From Streptomyces sp. NBC_00690 (GTDB taxonomy: Bacteria; Actinomycetota; Actinomycetes; Streptomycetales; Streptomycetaceae), in contig NZ_CP109009.1 of the NCBI RefSeq assembly GCF_036226685.1, forward strand, positions 5,545,501 through 5,609,500: DNA of 64,000 nt. Direction: 5' to 3'. The position numbers and the translations under genes were made by a program. Below, in pieces: positions 43,221-52,324 of the stretch. Under the pieces are notes generated by a model. The model saw nothing but the letters and a program-made list of their open reading frames with translations, ran no database searches and was not told where the DNA came from. The first letter of the stretch is position 1. Every line of letters starts with the position of its first letter.

Positions 43221-44792
43221 ATGCGGACGTTCTTGGACAACTCAACTGTGTGGCGTGAGGGACTGCTGAGGGCCGTCACTCCCATCCGGGCCCGCACCCC
43301 GCACCCGCCCGCCCGCACCGGGACGCCCCGCCCGACGACGTTCCGCACCGGCCGTCGGGTGTCGCTGCCGTGGAGTTGGGCGGCCGTCCTCTTCGCCCTC
43401 TACGCCACCGTCGCCGTCCGTCGCCATCAGCTGATGCGCACCACCGGGTACGACCTCGGCATCTTCGAACAGGCAGTTCGCGCCTATGCCCAACTCCGGC
43501 CCCCGATCGTCCCGCTGCGCGGCGAGGGCTTCAACCTGCTCGGCGACCACTTCCACCCCGCACTCGCCGTCCTCGCACCGCTCTACCGGCTCTGGCCCTC
43601 CCCGCTCTGTCTCCTGCTCGTACAGTCAGCGCTCCTCGCCGTCGCCGCCGTGCCGTTGGTCGCCTGGGCGGCCCGTGCGCTCGGACGCAGGTCCGCCCAT
43701 GTCATCGCCCTCTCCTACGGCCTGAGCTGGGGCATCGCATCCGCCGCCGCCTTCGACTTCCATGAGGTGGCGCTCGCCGTTCCCCTGCTCGCCCACGCGC
43801 TCGCCGCAGTGGGACGGCAGCGCTGGCGCGCTGCCGTCGCCTGGGCCGCGCCCCTCGTACTGATCAAGGAGGACCTGGGGCTCACCCTGGCCGCACTCGG
43901 CTGCCTCATCGCCTTCCAGGGGCCGCGCCGGCTCGGTCTGGTCACCGCGGCGGTCGGCGTCGGCGCATCGCTGATCGAGATCACCTATCTCCTGCCCGCC
44001 TTCAACCCGGCGGGCGGCTATGCGCACGGCGAGAACCTGGGTGCCGACCTCCACTCCTCCTGGCTGGCCACCATCGCCTTCGCGCCCCTCGACGCACTGC
44101 GGCCGGACATCAAGGCCATGACCCTGGTCCTCGTCTTCGCCCCGTCCGCCCTGCTGGCCCTGCGCTCACCGCTCGCCCTACTCGCCGTGCCCACCCTGGC
44201 TTGGCGGATGTTGTCGCAGAACGGCTTCCACTGGGGCACTTCCTTCCACTACAGCGCCGTGCTGATGCCGATCGTGTGCGCCGGGCTGATCGACTCCCTG
44301 CGGAGGTGGCGCGGCAGCGGGCATCCGCTCGGCGCCCGCCACGTCCGCGCCTCGCTCGCCACCGTCCTTGCGGTGACCGCCGTCCTGCTGCCGTCCTTCC
44401 CGCTCGCCCAACTCGCCCACCGCGCCACCTGGCGGACCACCGCGCACATCGAAGCGGCCCGGGCGCTGCTGGACGAGATCCCGGACGGTGCGTCGGTCGC
44501 CGCATCCAACCGGCTGGTGCCGCAACTCACCTCCCGCTGCGATGTGGTGCTCTTCCCCACCTTCCCGGTCGACGCCCGGCTGTACGAGTACAACAAGGGA
44601 AAGCTGCCGCGCCCCACGGCGCAGTGGATCATCCATGACGCCAGGGCGCCCGAGGCATGGCCCTACCGCACGGGGCACTGGCCCTACCCGCCGGAGCAGC
44701 AGGCCGCGGAGCTCGCCGCCGCCCGGAAGGTCCACGGCTATCGGCTCGTGGCGGAGCGGGACGGCATCACCCTGCTCCGGCGCACCCGCTGA
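43221..44792 (+). CDS. DUF2079-family polytopic membrane protein
   Basis: A 523-residue protein with about 10-11 hydrophobic segments. It carries the DUF2079 pattern Y-D-L-G-I-F-E-Q-A-V-R-A-Y-A near residue 80, followed by L-L-G-D-H-F-H-P-A-L-A-V-L-A-P-L-Y. These proteins resemble GT-C glycosyltransferases. The C-terminal 120 residues form an outside domain with a Tyr/Pro-rich end. Convergent with the AlkZ-like gene, leaving 42 bp between them. The function is unknown. Confidence 0.8.
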   Translation: MRTFLDNSTVWREGLLRAVTPIRARTPHPPARTGTPRPTTFRTGRRVSLPWSWAAVLFALYATVAVRRHQLMRTTGYDLGIFEQAVRAYAQLRPPIVPLRGEGFNLLGDHFHPALAVLAPLYRLWPSPLCLLLVQSALLAVAAVPLVAWAARALGRRSAHVIALSYGLSWGIASAAAFDFHEVALAVPLLAHALAAVGRQRWRAAVAWAAPLVLIKEDLGLTLAALGCLIAFQGPRRLGLVTAAVGVGASLIEITYLLPAFNPAGGYAHGENLGADLHSSWLATIAFAPLDALRPDIKAMTLVLVFAPSALLALRSPLALLAVPTLAWRMLSQNGFHWGTSFHYSAVLMPIVCAGLIDSLRRWRGSGHPLGARHVRASLATVLAVTAVLLPSFPLAQLAHRATWRTTAHIEAARALLDEIPDGASVAASNRLVPQLTSRCDVVLFPTFPVDARLYEYNKGKLPRPTAQWIIHDARAPEAWPYRTGHWPYPPEQQAAELAAARKVHGYRLVAERDGITLLRRTR

Positions 44793-44834
44793 ACCGACTA
44801 CGGATCACCAGCGACCACTGAGCGATGACGTTCC

Positions 44835-45989
44835 CTAGGCGTGCGCCCCCACCAGGACCTTCCCGACCGTCAGCGTCGACTGTGCCTCCAGCACCTCCGC
44901 GACGCGCTCCACCTGCTCCGCCAACTCCTCGCGGGCGGCCGGCCGGTCAAGGGACTCCCCGATCGGTTCGACGGTCACCGCGATCCGCCTTCCGGACCGT
45001 TTCTGATGCCATACGCCCGCCACCGTTCCATCGACCAGGACGACCGGGTAGTTCCCCGCCTGCCCGCCCGCCAGCGCCCTTTCGCGGGCCGGCCCGGGAA
45101 AGAGCAGTTCCCGCGGCTGTGAGGCGATGGTATAAGCGTCGAAATACGGGAGCAGTCGAACGCCCCGCGGTTCGGCGGCCGGGAACTCGCCGTCACCGGC
45201 CGCCACGAAGGCCGTATCCCCCTCGTACCGCACGGGTTCGATGCGGCCCTCGGCCGCCGAGGACCGGAACACCTCCTTCGCCCAGCCCTGCGGGGCTGCC
45301 AGCCACTTGGCGAAGTGCGCTGAGGTGGCGGGACCGTAGGCGCGGAGGTACCGCACGACCAGTCGACCCAGTGCCTCGCCCTGCTCTAGGGGTACGGCTT
45401 GGGGATTGGTGTGGGCGACTCGGCGGCCCTTGTTCGGCGCGAACGCGAGCACGCCCCTATGGGCGGCGAGGTGCGTCACCTGCCGCCAGCGCGCCCACTT
45501 GCCCTGGAACGCCTCCAGCACCGGGTCGCCGGCCCAGGGGCCGGTGCGCGCGACGATCGCCTCGGTGAGTTCGTCGGTGGTCAGTTGGGCGTCCGTCAGG
45601 GCGTCGGCGATCGCGTCGATGACCTGCTCGGTCTGGGCCGCGGTCAGGCCCACGGCCTCCGGTGCACGGCTCGCGGTGCCCGGGATCGCCGTCAGCGCAC
45701 CGGTCCACATCGGTAGGTCGTCCCTGGCCAGCAGATGAATGGTGCCGCGGGGACCGTAGGTCTTCACCAGGGAGCCGTCGGTCCACAGCGCATCGCGAAC
45801 GGTGGTGCGTGTCGCCCCACCACCGAGCCTGAGCGCCACCGAGAGCTCGGCTGCCGACAGCACCTGTGCCTGTGCGGCCAGCATGGCCGAGGTGACCGCG
45901 GCCGGGGTTGCCCGGAGGGGTGTGTCCAGCCCCTGACGCGACAGGGTGCGGGCATTGGACTGTGTCCAGGTCACGGTGCGTGTCGTCAT
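44835..45989 (-). CDS. Winged-helix AlkZ/YcaQ-like protein (HTH_42 superfamily)
   Basis: A 384-residue soluble protein of the AlkZ-like family. The Q-x-Q motif is visible as A-A-Q-A-Q-V near residue 40, a motif that carries the catalytic Gln in DNA glycosylases AlkZ/AlkX. Further pattern: D-A-L-W-x-D-G-S-L-V-K-T-Y-G-P-R-G-T-I-H-L-L (about 67-88) and the late LLPYFDAYTIASQPR. Such enzymes unhook DNA crosslinks or remove alkylated bases; many streptomycete members are orphan resistance genes. Substrate unknown. Confidence 0.8.
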   Translation of the reverse strand: MTTRTVTWTQSNARTLSRQGLDTPLRATPAAVTSAMLAAQAQVLSAAELSVALRLGGGATRTTVRDALWTDGSLVKTYGPRGTIHLLARDDLPMWTGALTAIPGTASRAPEAVGLTAAQTEQVIDAIADALTDAQLTTDELTEAIVARTGPWAGDPVLEAFQGKWARWRQVTHLAAHRGVLAFAPNKGRRVAHTNPQAVPLEQGEALGRLVVRYLRAYGPATSAHFAKWLAAPQGWAKEVFRSSAAEGRIEPVRYEGDTAFVAAGDGEFPAAEPRGVRLLPYFDAYTIASQPRELLFPGPARERALAGGQAGNYPVVLVDGTVAGVWHQKRSGRRIAVTVEPIGESLDRPAAREELAEQVERVAEVLEAQSTLTVGKVLVGAHA

Positions 45990-46060
45990 GGCTCGACTTT
46001 AGGGTCCATATAGGACAGCTTCTGGCCTAGTTAATGCAGGCGTTCGAAGGGAAATGGTGT

Positions 46061-46080
46061 ACTTCCCGGACGGTAAGTGT
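46061..46080 (+). promoter_or_regulatory. Possible HxlR operator
   Basis: TACTT, ten nt, then AAGTG, an imperfect inverted repeat just upstream of the HxlR gene start. HxlR proteins often bind ACTT-N-AAGT-type palindromes and autoregulate. Only short arms match, so this is tentative. Confidence 0.3.
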
Positions 46081-46102
46081 CAGGGACATCCGAGGAGTTG
46101 CC

Positions 46103-46456
46103 GTGCCCAAGGCCAAGCCCGTCTACCAGTGTGGCCTCGACGCCGCGGTCGATGTCGTCGGCGGAAAGTGGAAGCCCCTGATCCTGTGGGCTCTCCATGA
46201 GCGCACCTATCGCTTCGGCGAACTGCGGCGCGAGGTGGTCGGGGTCACCGAGAAGGTACTGATCCAGCAGCTCAGAGAACTGGAGGCGGACGGGATCGTC
46301 CATCGCGAGGTGTACCGCGAGGTGCCGCCGCGCGTCGAGTACTCGCTGACCGAGTTGGGAGAGGCGCTCAATCGGGCGCTGGAGCCCTTGGGCGCCTGGG
46401 GCGAGACCTTCATGCAGGAGATCATCGAGCACAAGACGAAGGAGTGCGCGGTCTGA
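46103..46456 (+). CDS. HxlR-family winged-helix regulator
   Basis: A 117-residue protein covering the HxlR/MarR-like winged helix: C-G-L-D-A-A-V-D-V-V-G-G-K-W-K-P-L-I-L, F-G-E-L-R-R-E-V-V-G-V, E-K-V-L-I-Q-Q-L-R-E-L-E-A-D-G-I-V and R-V-E-Y-S-L-T-E-L-G. Cys11 next to the helix is at the position used for redox sensing in several HxlR proteins. GTG 46103 has GAGGAG 6 nt upstream. The divergent AlkZ-like gene may be a target. Confidence 0.93.
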   Translation: MPKAKPVYQCGLDAAVDVVGGKWKPLILWALHERTYRFGELRREVVGVTEKVLIQQLRELEADGIVHREVYREVPPRVEYSLTELGEALNRALEPLGAWGETFMQEIIEHKTKECAV

Positions 46457-47078
46457 ACGATCGCGCCGCCTTGAGCCGGGCGTCCCCGCACAGGGGCGCC
46501 CATCCGGCTGCCCGGACTCACAGCTGCCCGGACTCACAGCCGCACAGCCGAGCGCGATCCCGTACGTCCTCTTCGCCTCCGCTGCCGGACCGGATCGACC
46601 GGTCAATCCGACGCCACTTCCCCGGGTCACCCGTGCGGGTTAGCCCATCCGGATGCGGTGCGGAAACCAGCCGAGCGAGGGGCCACCTCACCACCTACGG
46701 CCATCGGGACGGCAGCACTCCGAGAACGACGAAAACGCGGGAACGGCACCCCCTGGACACCCTTCGCGTACGCCCTGAGCAGCCCGTGAGCACCCTCGGG
46801 ACTGTGCTCCCCGCCCGTCCCGTGACCTCATGGCAAGGGGCGCGATCCTTGCCTCACAACCTGGTCAAAGCCACCGGCGCGGCGGTGGCGAGCAGCACGA
46901 CCGGCGAAGCGTTATGGTGGAAGCCCCCCCTCGGGCCGGTCCGTATCCCCCCCCACGGACCGGCCCGGTTTCTTTTCCGGCCCGGGGGTGAAACCCCGCC
47001 CCGCAGCTCGGTCGGCGCCGTTCGCCGGGCCTCTCTACGGCCCCGGAAGCACCGATGGACGGGGAGGGCTCCCGCCCC
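46457..47078. other. Intergenic region between convergent genes, with terminator hairpin
   Basis: About 620 bp without a supported gene. It holds two tandem copies of a 16-bp unit GCTGCCCGGACTCACA (46507-46538) and a strong hairpin with U-run (46932-46975) far from either stop codon. The distance leaves room for a small RNA. Confidence 0.5.
46932..46975 (+). terminator. Hairpin with U-run, possible small-RNA terminator
   Basis: A perfect 13-bp stem (CGGGCCGGTCCGT with its complement), a C-rich loop, and GTTTCTTTT following on the plus strand, an unusually canonical intrinsic terminator for this GC-rich genome. It lies 475 bp beyond the HxlR stop, so it may end an unannotated rightward transcript. 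A TATGGT-like -10 sits about 20 bp before the stem. Confidence 0.6.
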
Positions 47079-48134
47079 TCAGCCCCGGTCCGCCCAGATG
47101 TTCGTGCCCTGGGTGTCCACGGCGAAGGCATCGATCTCCGCCAGCTCGGCATCGGTCAGTGGCTCTCCGGCGAGCGCACCGACGTTCTCCTCCAGTTGCG
47201 CCACGCTCGACGCACCGATCAGCGCCGATGTCATCCGCTCGTCCCGCAGGACCCAGGCCAACGCCAACTGCGCCAGGCTCTGCCCCCGGCGCGCCGCGAT
47301 GTCGTTCAACCCGTTGAGCCGGCGCACCACCTCGTCCGAGAGCAGATCCGGGTCCAGCGACTTGCCCTGGGTGGCCCGTGAGCCCGCCGGAATGCCCTTG
47401 AGGTACTTCCCGGTGAGCAGGCCCTGGGCGAGGGGGACGAAGGAGATGCAGCCCATGCCCTCCGCCTCCAGCGTGCCGAGGAGCCCGTCGTCCTCGATCC
47501 AGCGGTTGATCATCGAGTAGGAGGGCTGGTGGATCAGTGCGGGGACCCCCATCTCGCGAAGCAACCGGGCGGCCTCGGCCGTCTGCTCCGCGTTATAGGA
47601 GGAGACGCCCGCGTAGAGGGCCTTGCCCTGACGCACCGCGGACGCCAGCGCACCCATGGTCTCTTCCAGCGGAGTGTCCGGATCGAAGCGGTGGGAGTAG
47701 AAGATGTCCACGTACTCCAGACCCATTCGGCGCAGCGACGCGTCGAGCGAGGACAGGAGGTACTTCCGCGAGCCCCATTCCCCGTAGGGTCCGGGGTGCA
47801 TGAGATAGCCCGCTTTGGTGGAAATGATCAGCTCGTCGCGGTACGGGGCGAAGTCCCGGGCGAAGATCTTGCCGAAGTTCAGTTCTGCGGAACCCGGCGG
47901 CGGGCCGTAGTTGTTCGCGAGGTCGAAGTGGGTCACTCCCAGGTCGAAGGCCCGACGCAGGATGGCGCGCTGGGAATCGAGGGTCCGATCGTCACCGAAG
48001 TTGTGCCAGAGACCGAGGGAGATCGCGGGCAGCTTGAGCCCCGAGCGACCACTGCGCCTGTACTCCATGGAGTCGTAGCGGTCGGTGGAGGCGAGATAGA
48101 GGGACGGCGAAGGAACCGCGTTGGAATCAGTCAC
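47079..48134 (-). CDS. Aldo/keto reductase (YghZ/L-glyceraldehyde-3-phosphate reductase-like)
   Basis: A 351-residue AKR14-like enzyme: MEYRRSGRSGLKLPAISLG, F-D-L-A-N-N-Y-G-P-P-P-G-S-A-E (catalytic Asp/Tyr), S-T-K-A-G-Y-L-M (catalytic Lys) and Y-S-H-R-F-D-P (His). The start is GTG 48134 or ATG 48068; the latter begins exactly where YghZ-type proteins begin. NADPH-dependent reduction of small aldehydes is expected. Upstream sequence on the other strand belongs to the divergent cis-prenyltransferase gene. Confidence 0.88.
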   Translation of the reverse strand: MTDSNAVPSPSLYLASTDRYDSMEYRRSGRSGLKLPAISLGLWHNFGDDRTLDSQRAILRRAFDLGVTHFDLANNYGPPPGSAELNFGKIFARDFAPYRDELIISTKAGYLMHPGPYGEWGSRKYLLSSLDASLRRMGLEYVDIFYSHRFDPDTPLEETMGALASAVRQGKALYAGVSSYNAEQTAEAARLLREMGVPALIHQPSYSMINRWIEDDGLLGTLEAEGMGCISFVPLAQGLLTGKYLKGIPAGSRATQGKSLDPDLLSDEVVRRLNGLNDIAARRGQSLAQLALAWVLRDERMTSALIGASSVAQLEENVGALAGEPLTDAELAEIDAFAVDTQGTNIWADRG

Positions 48135-48357
48135 ACCTGTCTGCTTATCACGGACTTGTGACAGACCGGGTTGGGTCACTGTGCCCCATGCGCAGTAATG
48201 TGGCCGCTTCAGGGGATGCCGCACGGCGCGGGCGAATTGCCGCATGGCGATGGCTGTACCGGCCATCGCGCCGTTCAACGCAACGGGCCCCGGCAGCGGA
48301 CCCCCGACCCCCGGCACCCAGGGCTGATGCGCCCGCCAGAACCGAGAGGTGAACTCT

Positions 48358-49122
48358 GTGAACTTGCGTGACCTGGTGTACAGGCTCTACGCACGCCGGG
48401 TGGAAGGCCGACTGGACCACGCCCAGGTGCCCAAGCACATCGGAGTCATCCTCGACGGCAACCGTCGCTGGGCCAAGGCGTCCGGCAACACCCCCGAATC
48501 GGGTCACAAAGCGGGCGCCAGCAAGATCCAAGAACTGTTGGGCTGGTGTGCGGAGACCGATGTCGAGGTCGTCACGCTCTGGATGCTCTCCACGGACAAC
48601 CTCGACCGCCCGGACAACGAACTCATTCCTCTCCTCGGGATCATCGAGGACGCCGTGCGGGCCCTGGCCGCGGACGGCCGCTGGCGGGTCCACCACGTCG
48701 GGACCCTCGACCTGCTCCCCGCCCGTACGCAGTCGGTGCTGAAGGAAGCCGAGCAGGCCACGCTCGGCATCCGCGGCGGAATACTCGTCAACGTCGCCGT
48801 TGGGTACGGGGGGCGCCAGGAGATCGCCGACGCGGTCCGCTCGCTCCTGCTGGAACACGCCGAGAAGGGCACCAGCGTCGAGGAACTCGCCGAGACCGTC
48901 GACGTCGAACACATCTCCGAGCACCTCTACACACGTGGTCAGCCCGACCCGGATCTCGTCATCCGCACCAGCGGGGAGCAGCGGCTGTCGGGCTTCATGC
49001 TCTGGCAGAGCGCCCACTCCGAGTACTACTTCTGCGAAGTCTTCTGGCCCGCCTTCCGCAAGGTGGACTTCCTGCGCGCGCTGCGTGACTACGCGGCGCG
49101 GCACCGCCGCTACGGCAGCTGA
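48358..49122 (+). CDS. cis-Prenyltransferase (UppS-family isoprenyl transferase)
   Basis: A 254-residue enzyme with H-I-G-V-I-L-D-G-N-R-R-W-A-K (catalytic Asp33), G-H-K-A-G-A, E-V-V-T-L-W-M-L-S-T-D-N-L, the R-T-S-G-E-Q-R-L-S-G-F-M-L-W-Q motif and Y-Y-F-C-E-V-F-W-P-A-F-R-K near the C-terminus. It condenses isopentenyl diphosphate in Z configuration to make polyprenyl carriers. The GTG at 48358 has GAGAGG 8 nt upstream; GTG 48349 overlaps that site and is less likely. Streptomycetes often have several such genes, and chain length is not readable here. Confidence 0.92.
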   Translation: MNLRDLVYRLYARRVEGRLDHAQVPKHIGVILDGNRRWAKASGNTPESGHKAGASKIQELLGWCAETDVEVVTLWMLSTDNLDRPDNELIPLLGIIEDAVRALAADGRWRVHHVGTLDLLPARTQSVLKEAEQATLGIRGGILVNVAVGYGGRQEIADAVRSLLLEHAEKGTSVEELAETVDVEHISEHLYTRGQPDPDLVIRTSGEQRLSGFMLWQSAHSEYYFCEVFWPAFRKVDFLRALRDYAARHRRYGS

Positions 49123-49763
49123 CACCGCGGTCGGCCCGAGGGGTGGTGCGCCCTCGCATCCGGGCGGGCAGCCGATTGCCGCGGGACCGCCGAGGCGCGC
49201 GTCCCGCCGATTCATGCGCCCCCCTGTGCGGCCGACCGCCCACGGTGTCGTCCCACCCGGTCTCCCGGGTCCTTCCCTGCGTCCGGCCCCGTGTCCACCG
49301 TCGTCACGGACGGCAACCGGGGCGGCCCGGATCGTTTCGCCGACCGGCTGACCGGGGTGGGCCCCGCGCCGCCCATGCACCTCCCGCCGAGGGTTGCTCG
49401 ACACACCCGAACCGATGCCCCCACCAGAGCTGATAACCCCGCGTTCATCCAGGTGTCGTGGCACATCGGGCATGGTCACGTGTGTTCGAGGGAATACCCC
49501 TTGCAGGTCGACGTCCGAACCACGAACGTCGTATCTCAGTGAGTGGCCGTGACCGCTCACCCGGGAGGCCCTTTGCACTCGATGGATCGCACTCCTCGTG
49601 CGGACCTGGACAGGGGCCGGTGCTCGGCCCGTGCATCGTGGCCGATGACCCGGTCCCTTCCCCGCCTCGGGCGGGGAGATCTGTCTGCTGTCCTCCGGCG
49701 GCAGACACCAAGGCCCGCGACGGCGTCGCACCGCCGACCTCATCCGAGGGGGTACGTCCTTCC
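49123..49763. other. Intergenic region upstream of phoH
   Basis: A 641-bp region with no supported gene. Open frames cross it but lack a family match and consistent codon bias. The frame leading into phoH extends from 49458, but the conserved N-terminus of this family begins at the GTG GTG at 49764. Confidence 0.5.
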
Positions 49764-51086
49764 GTGGTGAACAGCACAAAGCGCCGGATGCCCGATAGGC
49801 GCACTTACGTTCTCGACACCAGCGTCCTGCTGGCCGATCCAAGCGCCCCGACCCGTTTCGAGGAGCATGAAGTCGTGCTCCCGATCGTGGTCATCACGGA
49901 GTTGGAGGCCAAGAGGCACCATCCAGAACTGGGTTACTTCGCTCGGCAGGCACTACGCCTGTTGGACGACTTCCGCATCCGGTTCGGACGTCTCGACGCC
50001 CCCATTCCGCTGGGCGACCTCGGCGGCACGATCCGGGTCGAGCTCAACCACTCCGATCCAGGGGTCCTCCCGGCCGGTTTTCGGCTCGGTGACAACGACT
50101 CAAGGATTCTGGCGGTGGCGAGGAACCTCCAGGCGGAGGGGTATGACGTCACGGTCGTCTCCAAGGATCTACCCCTACGGATCAAGGCGTCTTCGGTCGG
50201 GCTCCTCGCCGAGGAGTACCGCGCGGAGTTGGCCATCACCGACTCCGGCTGGACCGGAATGTCGGAGCTATCCCTCTCCGCCGATCAAGTGGACCTGCTC
50301 TACGGGGAGGAGACGCTCTACGTTCCCGAGGCCGCCGAACTGCCCGTCCACACCGGACTGGTCCTCCAGTCCGAACGGGGCAAGGCACTCGGCCGGGTCA
50401 CGGCGGAAGGGAACGTCCGGTTGGTGCGGGGCGATCGGGAGGCGTTCGGCATCCACGGCCGCAGCGCCGAACAGCGCATCGCGCTCGATCTGCTGCTCGA
50501 CCCGGACGTCGGCATCGTCTCCCTCGGCGGCCGGGCCGGTACCGGAAAGTCGGCGCTCGCGCTCTGCGCAGGTCTGGAAGCGGTCCTGGAGCGGCAACAG
50601 CACCAGAAGGTGATGGTCTTCCGTCCGCTGTACGCGGTGGGCGGGCAGGAACTGGGCTATCTGCCCGGTACCGAGGCCGAGAAGATGAGCCCCTGGGCGC
50701 AAGCCGTCTTCGACACCCTCTCGGCCGTCGCCGGGCGAGAGGTCATCGAGGAGGTCCTGGGACGCGGCATGCTGGAAGTCCTTCCGCTGACACACATCCG
50801 TGGCCGTTCGCTCCACGATGCGTTCGTCATCGTGGACGAGGCCCAGTCACTGGAGCGGAACGTCCTGCTCACGGTGTTGTCCCGGATCGGGGCGAACTCC
50901 CGGGTCGTGCTCACCCACGACGTGGCCCAGCGGGACAACCTCAGGGTCGGCCGGTACGACGGAGTCGTCGCCGTGGTCGAGAAACTGAAGGGGCATCCGC
51001 TCTTCGCCCACGTCACCCTCACGCGCTCCGAGCGTTCGCAGATCGCCGCACTGGTGACCGAAATGCTGGAGGAAGGCCAGATCTAG
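49764..51086 (+). CDS. phoH: PhoH-family protein (PIN domain plus PhoH ATPase)
   Basis: A 440-residue fusion typical of actinobacteria. The N-terminal PIN nuclease domain (about 12-150) has acidic residues in [17 protein letters not shown] and G-D-N-D-S-R-I-L. The C-terminal PhoH domain has Walker [11 protein letters not shown] near residue 255 and Walker [10 protein letters not shown]. Such PhoH2-like proteins have ATP-dependent RNA helicase and RNase activities. Starts at GTG 49764 or 49767; ATG 49788 is possible. A terminator follows. Confidence 0.93.
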   Translation: MVNSTKRRMPDRRTYVLDTSVLLADPSAPTRFEEHEVVLPIVVITELEAKRHHPELGYFARQALRLLDDFRIRFGRLDAPIPLGDLGGTIRVELNHSDPGVLPAGFRLGDNDSRILAVARNLQAEGYDVTVVSKDLPLRIKASSVGLLAEEYRAELAITDSGWTGMSELSLSADQVDLLYGEETLYVPEAAELPVHTGLVLQSERGKALGRVTAEGNVRLVRGDREAFGIHGRSAEQRIALDLLLDPDVGIVSLGGRAGTGKSALALCAGLEAVLERQQHQKVMVFRPLYAVGGQELGYLPGTEAEKMSPWAQAVFDTLSAVAGREVIEEVLGRGMLEVLPLTHIRGRSLHDAFVIVDEAQSLERNVLLTVLSRIGANSRVVLTHDVAQRDNLRVGRYDGVVAVVEKLKGHPLFAHVTLTRSERSQIAALVTEMLEEGQI

Positions 51087-51461
51087 GAGGAATTGGTCCT
51101 CGGCGCCGCCCCGCAAGCGCAGCAGCGTAGCGGGGCGGCGCTGTGCTGCGCGGTTCTTTCCGGGAAGGTTCTGCGCCAAACGGCGTGTGAGCTATCCCAC
51201 GTAATGAATAATTGCCTTGCGGCGTGACGTTGGGGCAGAGTCTTGCTTCCGTCAGGCCCCGCATACGGCACCGGCACCACTCGTGGTGCTAGCAACACAC
51301 AACTCAACACCTGCCGTCGTATGCCGCCCGCAAGTTTCACCGGCTCTCCCGCTGGGAGTTGACCACGGGCCCGCGCCTCCTGTGACCAAGACAGTGGAGG
51401 CCAGCGTCAGGGGCACGATTCGCCCGCGGGGTCACCTCAGGCGATGCTGGAAGGAAACCGT
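51087..51461. other. Intergenic region between phoH and the transglycosylase gene
   Basis: About 375 bp. It contains the phoH terminator (51103-51141) and a short hairpin GCACCAC/GTGGTGC (51274-51289). The rest should carry the transglycosylase promoter. I looked for c-di-AMP riboswitch landmarks, known in front of some streptomycete wall-hydrolase genes, and did not find them. Confidence 0.45.
51103..51141 (+). terminator. phoH terminator hairpin
   Basis: GCGCCGCCCCGC and its exact complement GCGGGGCGGCGC form a 12-bp stem with a 15-nt loop, starting 17 bp after the phoH stop. There is no U-run. Confidence 0.7.
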
Positions 51462-52181
51462 GTGAGCCGGATCTCGGTCCGGGGGTTCGCGGTGGCGTCT
51501 GCCACTGCGGTCACCACCGTCGGAGCAGTCGTGGGCGTGGCCTCGGGCGACCCCCAGTCCTCAAGTGACAACTTCGAGGCGGCGGCTGCCGACACGACCC
51601 TCCTCGCTGAAATACCCATGGGTCAGCAGGCCCAGGTCCAGGTCTCCTCGCTGACCGAGCAGGCCGATGCCCAGGCGGCAGCCGCCGAGGCTTCGGCGCG
51701 CAAGTCCGCCGAGGAATCCGCCCGCATCCAGGCGGCCCAGCTCGCGAAGTCCAAGAAGGACGCCGCGGACACCAAGGCGAAGAAGGAGGCGGAGGCCGCT
51801 GCCAAGGCCAAGGAGAAGGCCAAGGCAGCCGAGCGCGCCAGCCGGGACTCGGTCCGCGACGCCTCCAGCTTCACCGCCAAGGGCTCGTACAGCGTCGCCG
51901 AAGTCAAGGCGATGGCCCGACAGATGATTCCGGGCGACCAGTTCCAGTGCTTCAGCAACATCGTCCAGAAAGAGTCCACCTGGAACTATCTGGCGCAGAA
52001 CCCGTCCTCCGGCGCATATGGACTGGTCCAGGCACTGCCCGGCTCGAAGATGTCCTCGGCCGGTGCCGACTGGCGGACGAACCCCGCGACCCAGATCAAG
52101 TGGGGCCTGAAGTACATGAACGAGCGGTACGACAGCCCTTGTGGCGCTTGGAGCTTCTGGCAGGCCAACCGCTGGTACTAG
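51462..52181 (+). CDS. Secreted lytic transglycosylase (SLT-type)
   Basis: A 239-residue exported wall enzyme. N-terminal hydrophobic signal (about 8-30), an Ala/Lys/Glu-rich coiled coil (about 66-130), and a C-terminal SLT domain (about 145-239) with catalytic Glu171 in I-V-Q-K-E-S-T-W-N-Y, then G-A-Y-G-L-V-Q-A-L-P-G-S-K-M and a C-G-A-W-S-F-W end. The family cleaves peptidoglycan. GTG 51462 has AAGGAA five nt upstream and beats ATG 51444. The coiled coil may serve as a spacer in the wall. Confidence 0.9.
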   Translation: MSRISVRGFAVASATAVTTVGAVVGVASGDPQSSSDNFEAAAADTTLLAEIPMGQQAQVQVSSLTEQADAQAAAAEASARKSAEESARIQAAQLAKSKKDAADTKAKKEAEAAAKAKEKAKAAERASRDSVRDASSFTAKGSYSVAEVKAMARQMIPGDQFQCFSNIVQKESTWNYLAQNPSSGAYGLVQALPGSKMSSAGADWRTNPATQIKWGLKYMNERYDSPCGAWSFWQANRWY

Positions 52182-52230
52182 AGTTCGCCGGGCCTTGAGG
52201 TCCGCCATGACTCCCGCTCAACTTCGGCAT

Positions 52231-52258
52231 GCCCCTCACCGTCCCTACGGTGAGGGGC
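52231..52258 (+). terminator. Terminator of the lytic transglycosylase gene
   Basis: A perfect 12-bp stem (GCCCCTCACCGT with its complement) and a CCCT loop, 50 bp after the stop. Confidence 0.75.
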
Positions 52259-52324
52259 TCCGTTGCGTGTAGCGTCGTCGATCCCGGGGTCTCGGGAGGA
52301 GTTATGGGGGGAAGAAGGACCATC

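Noticed and set aside
46444..47520. A rightward open frame of 358 codons after the HxlR gene
   Set aside because: It crosses the terminator hairpin, then runs antisense through the aldo/keto reductase gene; composition is low-complexity Arg/Ser/Pro.
51087..51461. c-di-AMP riboswitch before the lytic transglycosylase gene
   Set aside because: The conserved sequence landmarks of that riboswitch are not visible.
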